From: a virus
Strand: one strand, 5' to 3'
Length of the DNA: 32,358 bases
Virus record (IMG/VR): IMGVR_UViG_3300037041_000104
Coordinates: 1-32,358 of that record
The notes under the pieces: generated by a model
Databases searched by the model: none
The model's input: only the letters and a program-made list of their open reading frames with translations
Told to the model about the DNA's origin: nothing
Shown: positions 6,138-12,419 of the stretch, piece by piece
Layout of the letters: each line of letters opens with the position of its first letter
How positions within the stretch are numbered: position 1 is the stretch's first letter
Made by a program: the position numbers and the translations under genes

Positions 6138-6145
6138 TATAAGTA
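6138..6145 (+). promoter_or_regulatory. Possible promoter, TATAAGTA variant
   Basis: TATAAGTA differs by one base from the recurrent TATAAATA and lies just after the terminator, 7 nt before the ATG at 6153. It would give an almost leaderless message, consistent with the absence of a ribosome-binding sequence there. Weak evidence from a single variant site. Confidence 0.3.
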
Positions 6146-6152
6146 TTAACAT

Positions 6153-6392
6153 ATGACCAAGTATGTATTCATCAAATCAAAAGTAAGAATCGCAGAGGAG
6201 TTGCATCGACTCTGGGATAACTATCCATTGTACAAATTTATAAATGGTGCTCAATGGGTGCGTAAACGTGAATTAGAAATTGCCGAATGTCTTACCGAGA
6301 ACGATGATTGGATTGAAGTCTGTCGTGTAGTTTGGCAACAAAGACAAGACGAATTAGAAAAGTCTAATAAGAAGAAAACAAGACGATTATGA
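6153..6392 (+). CDS. Hypothetical protein, 79 aa
   Basis: Not recognised. Basic, Trp-containing, helical protein ending in KKKTRRL. There is no convincing ribosome-binding sequence; the ATG lies 28 nt after the terminator hairpin. The stop overlaps the start of a 20-codon basic ORF (ATGA). Confidence 0.6.
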   Translation: MTKYVFIKSKVRIAEELHRLWDNYPLYKFINGAQWVRKRELEIAECLTENDDWIEVCRVVWQQRQDELEKSNKKKTRRL

Positions 6393-6451
6393 AACTAAAC
6401 AGGCGTAAGCGCAAACAGATACAACGAATGTTAAAGTTGTTGATGAAATAA
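6389..6451 (+). CDS. Tiny basic peptide, 20 aa
   Basis: ATGA-coupled to the preceding gene and ending directly on the terminator at 6452. The 20 residues include nine Lys/Arg (MKLNRRKRKQIQRMLKLLMK), an arginine-rich amphipathic helix of the type that binds RNA in lambdoid N proteins. That similarity is compositional only. Confidence 0.4.
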   Translation: MKLNRRKRKQIQRMLKLLMK

Positions 6452-6596
6452 AAAAAGCCCCTTAATTGGGGCTTTTTGTTATAAAGTAGTGTGCGAAAGA
6501 TTGTCTATTTAGGAATACTTATATGGCGTATAAGTGAGTGATTTAAGGACAATCTAGGTATGCATTTAGATTTTACAAAGCAACAATCTCTCGCAC
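6450..6596 (-). ncRNA. Predicted structured small RNA, about 147 nt
   Basis: Minus-strand unit with promoter-like AATAAATA (6602-6609), a branched fold and an intrinsic terminator. P1: 6583-6596 pairs with 6491-6504 over 14 contiguous bp. The one non-Watson-Crick position is G-U on the minus RNA but A-C on the plus RNA, which favours this strand. P2: AATCTA/TAGATT (6567-6572 with 6551-6556) with a 10-nt loop holding the palindrome ATGCAT. P3: ACTTATA/TATAAGT (6529-6535 with 6517-6523) with loop CGCCA. T4 spacing puts the transcript start at 6596, the first base of P1. No ORF fits. Not a tRNA; role unknown. Confidence 0.6.
6452..6477. terminator. Bidirectional intrinsic terminator
   Basis: AAAAAGCCCC (6452-6461) and GGGGCTTTTT (6468-6477) form a 10-bp stem with a TTAATT loop. 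Read rightwards it ends the plus-strand cluster with TTTTTG. Read leftwards it is followed by seven Ts (6456-6450) and would end the structured minus-strand RNA starting at 6596. Confidence 0.9.
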
Positions 6597-6601
6597 AACT
6601 G

Positions 6602-6609
6602 TATTTATT
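6602..6609 (-). promoter_or_regulatory. T4-late-like promoter element AATAAATA for the structured RNA
   Basis: AATAAATAC read leftwards, just after the stop of the Dps-like gene. The only thing downstream in this direction before a terminator is the structured region 6450-6596. Confidence 0.55.
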
Positions 6610-6629
6610 CCATCCGGTGCAAAAAATAA

Positions 6630-7064
6630 TTATTCTGTAGTGCTACGTAGTTTCCACATAACCTTACCCAACTTATCCATTTCACCTTCTAGAAAATTAA
6701 TTAAGCCATATTGCTTAAACTCGCTTGCGATATCGTGACATTCTTCGTAATGGTTCATCAAAGTTTGACTGTCAGCAAGAAGTTGTTTGGTCATCTCCAT
6801 TGCGTCAGGAACTTTGTCGCTGTCTTTAATATCGCCTAGTTCACTAATTCGCTTTAAACTGAATGGGGCAACACCCTGAATAACACGAATCTTTTCACCG
6901 ATCATATCGATATTCTCTTGAGCAGGCTCATACACTTGACTGAACAAATCATGGAACTGTGTGAAATCAGGTCCAACTGTATTAACGTGATAGCCATGAG
7001 CCTTTGTGTAGTATTGGAAGTTGACTGCGAACAAACGCTTCATTGCTTCAATTAATGTTTCCAT
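6630..7064 (-). CDS. Dps-like mini-ferritin
   Basis: 144 aa, close to Dps length (150-170). The order of motifs follows Dps: KAHGYHVN (21-28, aligning with the THNYHWN region), F-x3-H38, and NIDMIGEKIR (51-60) with D53 and E57, ending in a KLGKVMWKLR helix. In Dps dodecamers these residues form the iron-oxidising ferroxidase centre between subunits; H26, H38, D53 and E57 are present, but the acidic residue expected four after H38 is Ser42. Likely roles are iron/peroxide detoxification or DNA binding. The start is set by AAAGGAA; an AATAAATA element lies 17 nt upstream. It is read last after the tail-fibre genes. Confidence 0.75.
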   Translation of the reverse strand: METLIEAMKRLFAVNFQYYTKAHGYHVNTVGPDFTQFHDLFSQVYEPAQENIDMIGEKIRVIQGVAPFSLKRISELGDIKDSDKVPDAMEMTKQLLADSQTLMNHYEECHDIASEFKQYGLINFLEGEMDKLGKVMWKLRSTTE

Positions 7065-7079
7065 TTTGTTTCCTTTGTA

Positions 7080-7298
7080 TTATTTATTGATATCTTCATT
7101 GAAGATGATTTTAGGTGGAAAGAATTGTATCTCTTGAATACTGTTTGCTCTACGACCCACGATGCGTAACCCGCACCATATACCTGCTAAAAATGTTACT
7201 GCTGTCATAAAGACAATAGCCACAATCAGTATTTCTGCAACTGACGCTAACCATGTTGGTAATGTCTTTAAAAATGCGGCTATTGTCTCTAACATCAT
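7080..7298 (-). CDS. Small single-span membrane protein, 72 aa (holin or spanin candidate)
   Basis: One strong transmembrane segment (about residues 17-44, LASVAEILIVAIVFMTAVTFLAGIWCGL) between a short amphipathic N-terminus and a basic-then-polar tail starting GRRANS. The start overlaps the stop of the upstream gene by 4 nt (ATGA). Position after the fibre genes and topology would suit a holin or inner-membrane spanin, but no endolysin gene is recognisable nearby, so the lysis role is tentative. Confidence 0.6.
   Translation of the reverse strand: MMLETIAAFLKTLPTWLASVAEILIVAIVFMTAVTFLAGIWCGLRIVGRRANSIQEIQFFPPKIIFNEDINK
7081..7088 (-). promoter_or_regulatory. T4-late-like promoter element AATAAATA for the Dps-like gene
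   Basis: AATAAATA read leftwards, overlapping the stop region of the membrane-protein gene, with a predicted start near 7075 and AAAGGAA following before the ATG at 7064. Confidence 0.45.
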
Positions 7299-7657
7299 AA
7301 TTCAATCCATAGTCGTTTTTCTTCATCCCAACGATATGGTTTAGTATTATCTTCAGGGTAATGTACAGGTGCTACCCATACACATGTATCTTCATCTAAT
7401 AACCAACTGTGATATGGTTTAGGTGGAATGAATGCATCACGAGCCTCATCATAAGTGTAACCTATACCTGCGTAGTTCTTACGAAATGGTGTGCCACCTT
7501 GTGAGTGTACATTGGCTATTGTGTTGTAACTTGTTCTCTTGCAAACTTGTTTTCTGAACTTACCATAGTATTGTTCCCAATCGATTGGACCACCTTCTGT
7601 ACCGGTAATGACTTCAGTTACTATATTGTTTTCGTCTAAAAATGCGTAATGTGCCAT
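7295..7657 (-). CDS. MAHYAFLDENN-type fibre-associated protein, 120 aa
   Basis: The ATG at 7657 follows AAGGA and is chosen over an upstream opening at 7672. The sequence pattern MAHYAFLDENNIVTEVI ... QVCKRTSYNT ... GGTPFRKNYAGIG ... PPKPYHSW ... YRWDEE is a small protein family I recognise from many aquatic phages, usually next to tail-fibre genes; a virion or fibre-accessory role is assumed, biochemical function unknown. It lies between the glycine-rich adhesin and the membrane protein. Confidence 0.75.
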   Translation of the reverse strand: MAHYAFLDENNIVTEVITGTEGGPIDWEQYYGKFRKQVCKRTSYNTIANVHSQGGTPFRKNYAGIGYTYDEARDAFIPPKPYHSWLLDEDTCVWVAPVHYPEDNTKPYRWDEEKRLWIEL

Positions 7658-7665
7658 ACTGTTCC

Positions 7666-8592
7666 TTACCAACTGATGTTACCAGTACCACTAGTGATAG
7701 TATAGACTTTATACCCACTTCGTGAACTTGTGTCTGGTGTTGTGTTGCCGGCTGATCCATTAATGGTCAACCCTACATCGGCTGATGCTAAATCATCATA
7801 ACTGTCTAGGTAAGCAATAACAATTATACCGCTACCACCGTTACCACCAGTTGTGTTAAAAGTAGCACCACCACCTCCACCACCAGTGTTGTTTGAACCA
7901 GGGAATGCGCTAGTACTACCATCGCCAGTACCATTACCACCACCTCCAAGTCCACCGTAGCCAGATATCGTACCACCGCCTAATCCGCAGCCACCACCGC
8001 CACCAGCGTAGTATGTTAGTGTACCTGTTATGTTTGATTGTAATCCAGCGCCACCATTACCACCAACGTTGGTTAATGCATTGTCGCCCACTGCATTGGC
8101 GCCACCGCCGCCACCTCCGCCCCAGCCATAGTTGCCATTCCAACCAGCGCCTTGTCCACCATCATTACCTTGACTACTAGTTGCAGTACCGCCTGCACCT
8201 ATTGTTCCTGTGTCAGCAGGACTACCACCACCACCTGATCCTCCAGGTCCGCCGTTAACGCCTTCGTTACCACCGCTACGACATGGTCCCCATCCACCAC
8301 CTACGCTAGTGAATGTACTGAGTACACTGTTAGCACCTTGTATACCATTACCTGGTCCACTTGGTCCTGCTTGACCTGCGCCACCAGCACCAACTGTTAC
8401 TGTGTAATTTGTTCCAGTACTAAGATTAGCATTTCCAGTTAACATGCCGCCTGCACCACCGCCACCACCAAATGATCCACCACCGCCACCACCGGCAACG
8501 GTTAAATACTCAATTGGGATAGTAAGTGTCGCATTAACATAGTTATATCTGCGTTCTGATATAAGTTTAGCAGAATATGTGTTGATAGACAT
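7666..8592 (-). CDS. Glycine-rich receptor-binding adhesin
   Basis: 308 aa. After an N-terminal region ending in YLTVAGGGGGG, residues about 33-270 are dominated by poly-glycine blocks separated by short polar segments, with YTVTVGAGGAG and a GSGIIVIAY strand closing the array. This is the layout of the Gly-rich tail-fibre tip domain seen in many phages, where polyglycine-II helices pack into a sandwich and the variable loops contact the receptor (as in T4-like gp38 adhesins). A C-terminal extension of about 50 residues follows. Likely distal fibre tip and main host-range determinant (inference). Confidence 0.75.
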   Translation of the reverse strand: MSINTYSAKLISERRYNYVNATLTIPIEYLTVAGGGGGGSFGGGGGAGGMLTGNANLSTGTNYTVTVGAGGAGQAGPSGPGNGIQGANSVLSTFTSVGGGWGPCRSGGNEGVNGGPGGSGGGGSPADTGTIGAGGTATSSQGNDGGQGAGWNGNYGWGGGGGGGANAVGDNALTNVGGNGGAGLQSNITGTLTYYAGGGGGCGLGGGTISGYGGLGGGGNGTGDGSTSAFPGSNNTGGGGGGATFNTTGGNGGSGIIVIAYLDSYDDLASADVGLTINGSAGNTTPDTSSRSGYKVYTITSGTGNISW

Positions 8593-8593
8593 A

Positions 8594-8923
8594 TTAGGTT
8601 AACTCCGAACCAAAGATGTTAAAACTGAAATCTGCTGTGCCTGCGTATACAGTGAACACATCAGTTGTTGCCATTGTTACACCCAATGTTAGTGCAATAC
8701 TATCATTTGCTGGTATAGCAACATCATATGCTAGATACATTTCATCTGCTTGAGTTGCGCCTGCAGGTCTAACCGAGAGTCTAAATGTGCTTGATGCAGC
8801 ACCACGATTGCAAATGTTTACAGTAGATATAACTGCTGTAGTTGCACTGGGAACAGTGTATACATCTGCTGGTGTTGTTGCTGCTGGGGCTGATTGCCCT
8901 AATACTTTATAAGTTGTTGCCAT
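8594..8923 (-). CDS. Small virion-associated beta protein, 109 aa
   Basis: Compact all-beta protein (MATTYKVLGQSAPAATTP ... VNICNRGAASSTFRLSV ... IFGSELT) of a kind common beside fibre genes in aquatic phages. No catalytic motif. GGCGGA serving as ribosome-binding site overlaps the stop of the long collagen-like fibre gene. Probably a fibre or capsid decoration protein, based on location. Confidence 0.65.
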   Translation of the reverse strand: MATTYKVLGQSAPAATTPADVYTVPSATTAVISTVNICNRGAASSTFRLSVRPAGATQADEMYLAYDVAIPANDSIALTLGVTMATTDVFTVYAGTADFSFNIFGSELT

Positions 8924-8927
8924 GTTT

Positions 8928-11573
8928 TTATCCGCCCATTAATAAGAATGCGTTGAAAGTTTCTCCGCCACCGCCTGATTGCGCTTGCCAAGAGAGATTG
9001 CCTGATCCGTCTGTTGTCAATACATCACTGACATTACCGCCGGTTATAATTACATTACTGTTGCTGCCTAAATTACTTATGCCATTAAAATTGATAGCAT
9101 CATAATTAAAGTTTACACTACCTGGTCCGCCGCTACCTTGAAAATAATTTGCAGTTGTTGAAACGACACCATTACCGTAATTAATATCTACTGAAATATC
9201 AAATCCACCAGTATCAACAAAGATGTTTCCACCGTCACCGTACACACTTGTACCAATAACTAATATCTTGTCACCGTTTGCAACTCCACTAGGAACATTG
9301 GCAGTGTATCCAGTACGATACACTGAAAGTGTACCATAGCCACCTGCATTAGCAGTATCTACTCGTCTTTCGATTCTTATATCATTAGTATTTTGTGTAT
9401 CAATATTAGTCAAATACAATGTGTTAACACCGTCTGCGGGTGAATTAAAACTACCAGCACCTTGACTAGTTACATTGCCAGTAACACCTAGGTCACCTGT
9501 AGCAGTGATATTTACAACACCTAGGTCACCTGTAGCAGTGATATTTACAACACCTAAGTTACCTGTAGCGTTAATATCTACAACACCTAAGTTACCTGTA
9601 GCAGTGATGTTATTAGTACTGACATTACCATCGTATGCAAATTCACCACTACTTGTGTTGTAGTTAACAATGTTGGTTGTGCTTGCATTACGAACTGGTT
9701 TAACATAGAATGCGTTAGCAGTTGTACCGTTTAAGGAAGCACCGGTTGCGTTAAGAATAATTGTATTTCCAACTGTACCACTATATCCGGCAAGTCGTCC
9801 AATAGCAACGCTGTTTGCGCCCAAACTAAATCCGCCCGCTTGAGGTCCAATTGCAACACTGTTTGCACCTTGACTAGTGTTTGCAGTTAACCAACCAATC
9901 GCAACTGCACCTATGCCTTGACTAGTTGAACCAGCGCCTCGTCCAAGAGCAACTGCATTACCTAATTGACCACTACGACCTGCAGCCAAGCCAATTGCAA
10001 CTGCACCGCTTGCTTGCACTAACTCACCTGCAACTGAGCCAATTGCAACACTGCTACCACCCTGACCGCTATAGCCAGCGCCACTTCCAAGTGCAACAGC
10101 GGATGATCCTTGCGTGAAAGAGGCCGCGTTTGCACCGATAGCGACTGCACCAGCACCTTGTGTAGTGTTACCTGCATTTCTACCGATACTAATTGCGTTA
10201 GCACCCTGTGTAGTAGTACCACTATCGAAACCAATTGCTACAGCATTAGCGCCCTGTGATGTTAATCCTGCGTTTGCGCCTAATGTAATGTTACTACTGT
10301 TAACACGAAGATTTGTTATTTCTACAGTATTGCTACTATTGTTAAATGTAAATGCATTACTTCCGTTTAATGAACCATTGTCATTGTATTGTACTTCAGT
10401 GTTTGCGCCACCTGGTGTTGCTGGTCCGGGTGCACCACTAAAACCACTAACGCCACTAGCACCACTAACGCCGCTGTATCCACTTTGTGTGTACATTACT
10501 TGTGCTACATTTACTATAACGCCCGGTGTTCTTGGAGTTGTACCTGCGGCTGCAATTGTATCAATCGATACATTTGCCGCACTATTAGTTGTCCAATATA
10601 ATTCAACATAATCGTTTGCATTGGCTGCAATACCAATAAAGTCAACAGTTGCTACTGTATAACCATACTCAGATGAGTTCTTTCTTGCTGGTATAAAAAA
10701 TCTTGTATTGCTATCAGGGTATACATTACCATTGTATTTTAAGTAAATGTCAGCATAGTGAATTGCATTGTCTGTGTTAACTAATTGAATGCTGTATGTT
10801 AATTGATATACACCGGGTGTTTGTATAACAATTTCACCAGTGCCGGCTAAGTTAATTCCACTTGCTGTACTTGTACTACCAATTGCTACAACTTGTTCTG
10901 TTACTGAACCTGCTTGGTCAGTGATATCAAAGAATGCACCATAATGTCCTTGTGCGCCACCTGCGCCGGCTGCACCACTGAAACCTGATATACCCTGTGG
11001 TCCTGTTGCACCCGAATAACCTGATGTACCACTTGCGCCAGCAGAACCATCTTGACCACTGAATCCAGACACGCCGCTTGCGCCCGTTGTTCCATTTGCT
11101 CCGCTATAACCGCTAACACCACTTGCACCAGCACCTCCATTAGAGCCACTAAATCCTGATATACCTGAAGCACCAGCACTTCCATTTGTGCCACTGACGC
11201 CGCTTGCTCCGCTAGCACCACTAAATCCACTTGATCCAACGAATGCTGCGCCACTATAGCCGCTGATACCGCTACTACCACTTGTGCCACTATAGCCGCT
11301 AGCAGACGCCGCGCCAGGTGCTCCGCTAAATCCACTGATACCACTTGATCCAACGAATGCTGCGCCACTAACACCTGAAAGCCCCGATGTACCGCTATAG
11401 CCACTAGTACCACTTAATCCACTACCACCAGGGCCGGGTGGACCACTATAACCTGAAAAGCCTGATGTTCCTAATGCACCAGCAGTTCTACTGATTTGTA
11501 CTTGTACATCGCCTAATTGTTGAATAGCGACTTGTACTGTGCCGCTATCTGAGACTGTGATTTGATTAGCCAT
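8928..11573 (-). CDS. Mosaic tail fibre: collagen-like, C1q-like jelly roll, YadA-like head repeats
   Basis: 881 aa starting at MANQIT (ATG 11573, GGAG upstream); a further upstream ATG at 11588 lacks a ribosome-binding site. Domains: N-terminal attachment (1-34); G-x-S-G triplet repeats forming a collagen-like stalk (35-209); a beta jelly roll resembling C1q/TNF folds (210-360); a second short collagen segment (364-388); a GGANTEVQYNDNG module (388-412); ten or more YadA/Hep_Hag-type repeats of about 16 aa with AVAIG cores (431-606); four NITATGNLGVV-type 11-aa repeats; and a C-terminal GNLSWQAQ module. All are trimeric folds, so a long homotrimeric fibre is expected. Confidence 0.85.
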   Translation of the reverse strand: MANQITVSDSGTVQVAIQQLGDVQVQISRTAGALGTSGFSGYSGPPGPGGSGLSGTSGYSGTSGLSGVSGAAFVGSSGISGFSGAPGAASASGYSGTSGSSGISGYSGAAFVGSSGFSGASGASGVSGTNGSAGASGISGFSGSNGGAGASGVSGYSGANGTTGASGVSGFSGQDGSAGASGTSGYSGATGPQGISGFSGAAGAGGAQGHYGAFFDITDQAGSVTEQVVAIGSTSTASGINLAGTGEIVIQTPGVYQLTYSIQLVNTDNAIHYADIYLKYNGNVYPDSNTRFFIPARKNSSEYGYTVATVDFIGIAANANDYVELYWTTNSAANVSIDTIAAAGTTPRTPGVIVNVAQVMYTQSGYSGVSGASGVSGFSGAPGPATPGGANTEVQYNDNGSLNGSNAFTFNNSSNTVEITNLRVNSSNITLGANAGLTSQGANAVAIGFDSGTTTQGANAISIGRNAGNTTQGAGAVAIGANAASFTQGSSAVALGSGAGYSGQGGSSVAIGSVAGELVQASGAVAIGLAAGRSGQLGNAVALGRGAGSTSQGIGAVAIGWLTANTSQGANSVAIGPQAGGFSLGANSVAIGRLAGYSGTVGNTIILNATGASLNGTTANAFYVKPVRNASTTNIVNYNTSSGEFAYDGNVSTNNITATGNLGVVDINATGNLGVVNITATGDLGVVNITATGDLGVTGNVTSQGAGSFNSPADGVNTLYLTNIDTQNTNDIRIERRVDTANAGGYGTLSVYRTGYTANVPSGVANGDKILVIGTSVYGDGGNIFVDTGGFDISVDINYGNGVVSTTANYFQGSGGPGSVNFNYDAINFNGISNLGSNSNVIITGGNVSDVLTTDGSGNLSWQAQSGGGGETFNAFLLMGG
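9484..9615. repeat. 33-bp tandem repeat, four copies
   Basis: Four head-to-tail 33-bp units start at 9484, 9517, 9550 and 9583 (each opening acaccta). They encode the 11-aa repeats NITATG(N/D)LGVV of the mosaic fibre. The first two are almost identical in DNA and the last two form a second similar pair, suggesting recent expansion by slippage. Confidence 0.9.
9756..10283. repeat. Hep_Hag/YadA-type 48-bp-period repeat array
   Basis: Degenerate repeats of about 16 codons encoding (S/T)QGANAVAIG..AG-type units, 11 or so copies, predicted to form a left-handed beta-roll trimer. Confidence 0.75.
10947..11471. repeat. Collagen-like G-x-S-G repeat array
   Basis: Codes for residues 35-209 of the fibre, with near-regular Gly every third residue and Ser as the dominant partner rather than Pro. 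The block SGAAFVGSSG occurs twice as an interruption. Confidence 0.8.
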
Positions 11574-12327
11574 TGTTGATAACTCCATCGCTGTTAACTA
11601 AGAACAACAAAAACACACTTTCATCGTATGCGGGTTGTGTGCCAACTGATGGGAAACTAATTTTTACTCTACCAGTAAAACATGCTGGCTCACTTGCGTC
11701 AATATCTAAATCTGGATCACCTGCAATCAAGTCCCATGTATCGTCATCAATTGTCATTGTGAATGTACCGGCTGCGTTATCAACATTACTGATTGGCAAA
11801 GTTATTGTTGTAGGTTTGATAGTGTTCGCTGCCATTGTTCCAGTACCGGTAGATAATGCAAATATAGGTCCACCTGATGTTGCTGAGATTGTGAATGTTG
11901 TACTTGTTATGATTGTCTTAACATAGTAAGTTGTATTGATAGCAACGCCACCAAACACTGCGCCTGTAAATTGAATAGGCTTACCAACGAATAGTAATGC
12001 TGTGCTAGGACATGTCAATGTATCGTCTGTCGCTTCTGTATTTGTGATTGTTGCGACTAATGGGACAAGCGGGTAGTTGCGAATCTGAAAGTCTAGACCA
12101 GTGCGACTGTCATGAAAATCAGTAATTGCTCTGCGAATGATTTGAGCACTGATAGTTGCACCAGTTAAATCAACAGGAGTAAGACCTGTCTGCCATCCGC
12201 TAGTGCTAACAATGTTGCCCCATGCAAAATTCCAGAAGTCTTTCTGATCGAAAATTAATTCTTGCGCTAAGATTTGTCCGTCGAATCCCGCGACTTGGTT
12301 TAATGTGTTTTGCGAAAATTTCGCCAT
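11566..12327 (-). CDS. Virion/tail-associated protein with an Ig-like insert, 253 aa
   Basis: The ATG at 12327 (MAKFSQ) follows AGAGGAG and is preferred to a 270-aa opening. The N-terminal 90 residues resemble baseplate/fibre base proteins; residues about 110-165 (FVGKPIQFTG ... TTYYVKTI ... TTFTISATSGG) are the beta-sandwich module often inserted in aquatic phage structural proteins; a beta-rich C-terminus follows. It has its own TATAAATA element and a leader hairpin. Probably a fibre-attachment or baseplate-upper component, inferred from location between the propeller protein and the long fibre. Confidence 0.65.
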   Translation of the reverse strand: MAKFSQNTLNQVAGFDGQILAQELIFDQKDFWNFAWGNIVSTSGWQTGLTPVDLTGATISAQIIRRAITDFHDSRTGLDFQIRNYPLVPLVATITNTEATDDTLTCPSTALLFVGKPIQFTGAVFGGVAINTTYYVKTIITSTTFTISATSGGPIFALSTGTGTMAANTIKPTTITLPISNVDNAAGTFTMTIDDDTWDLIAGDPDLDIDASEPACFTGRVKISFPSVGTQPAYDESVFLLFLVNSDGVINNG

Positions 12328-12357
12328 ATTATGCTCCTCTGCATGTCTCGCATCAAA

Positions 12358-12386
12358 CCCCACTGTGCTGACTCGCAAGTGTGGGG
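12358..12386. other. Leader hairpin before the 253-aa structural gene
   Basis: CCCCAC (12358-12363) and GTGGGG (12381-12386) form a GC-rich stem in the predicted 5' leader, about 30 nt before the ATG at 12327. No T-run follows; a role in message stability or translation is possible. Confidence 0.45.
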
Positions 12387-12405
12387 TGAGTTTACTGACT
12401 ATATC

Positions 12406-12417
12406 TATTTATTTATA
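12406..12417 (-). promoter_or_regulatory. T4-late-like promoter, two overlapping octamers
   Basis: TATAAATAAATA read leftwards contains TATAAATA (12410-12417) and AATAAATA (12406-12413), just after the stop of the propeller gene and 79 nt before the ATG at 12327. Confidence 0.55.
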
Positions 12418-12419
12418 AA

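Noticed and set aside
10019-11413. Long open frames antisense to, or out of frame with, the collagen/YadA-repeat fibre (for example 10114-10611, 10901-11413)
   Set aside because: They mirror the repetitive low-stop codon pattern of the fibre gene, lack ribosome-binding sites and give low-complexity translations.
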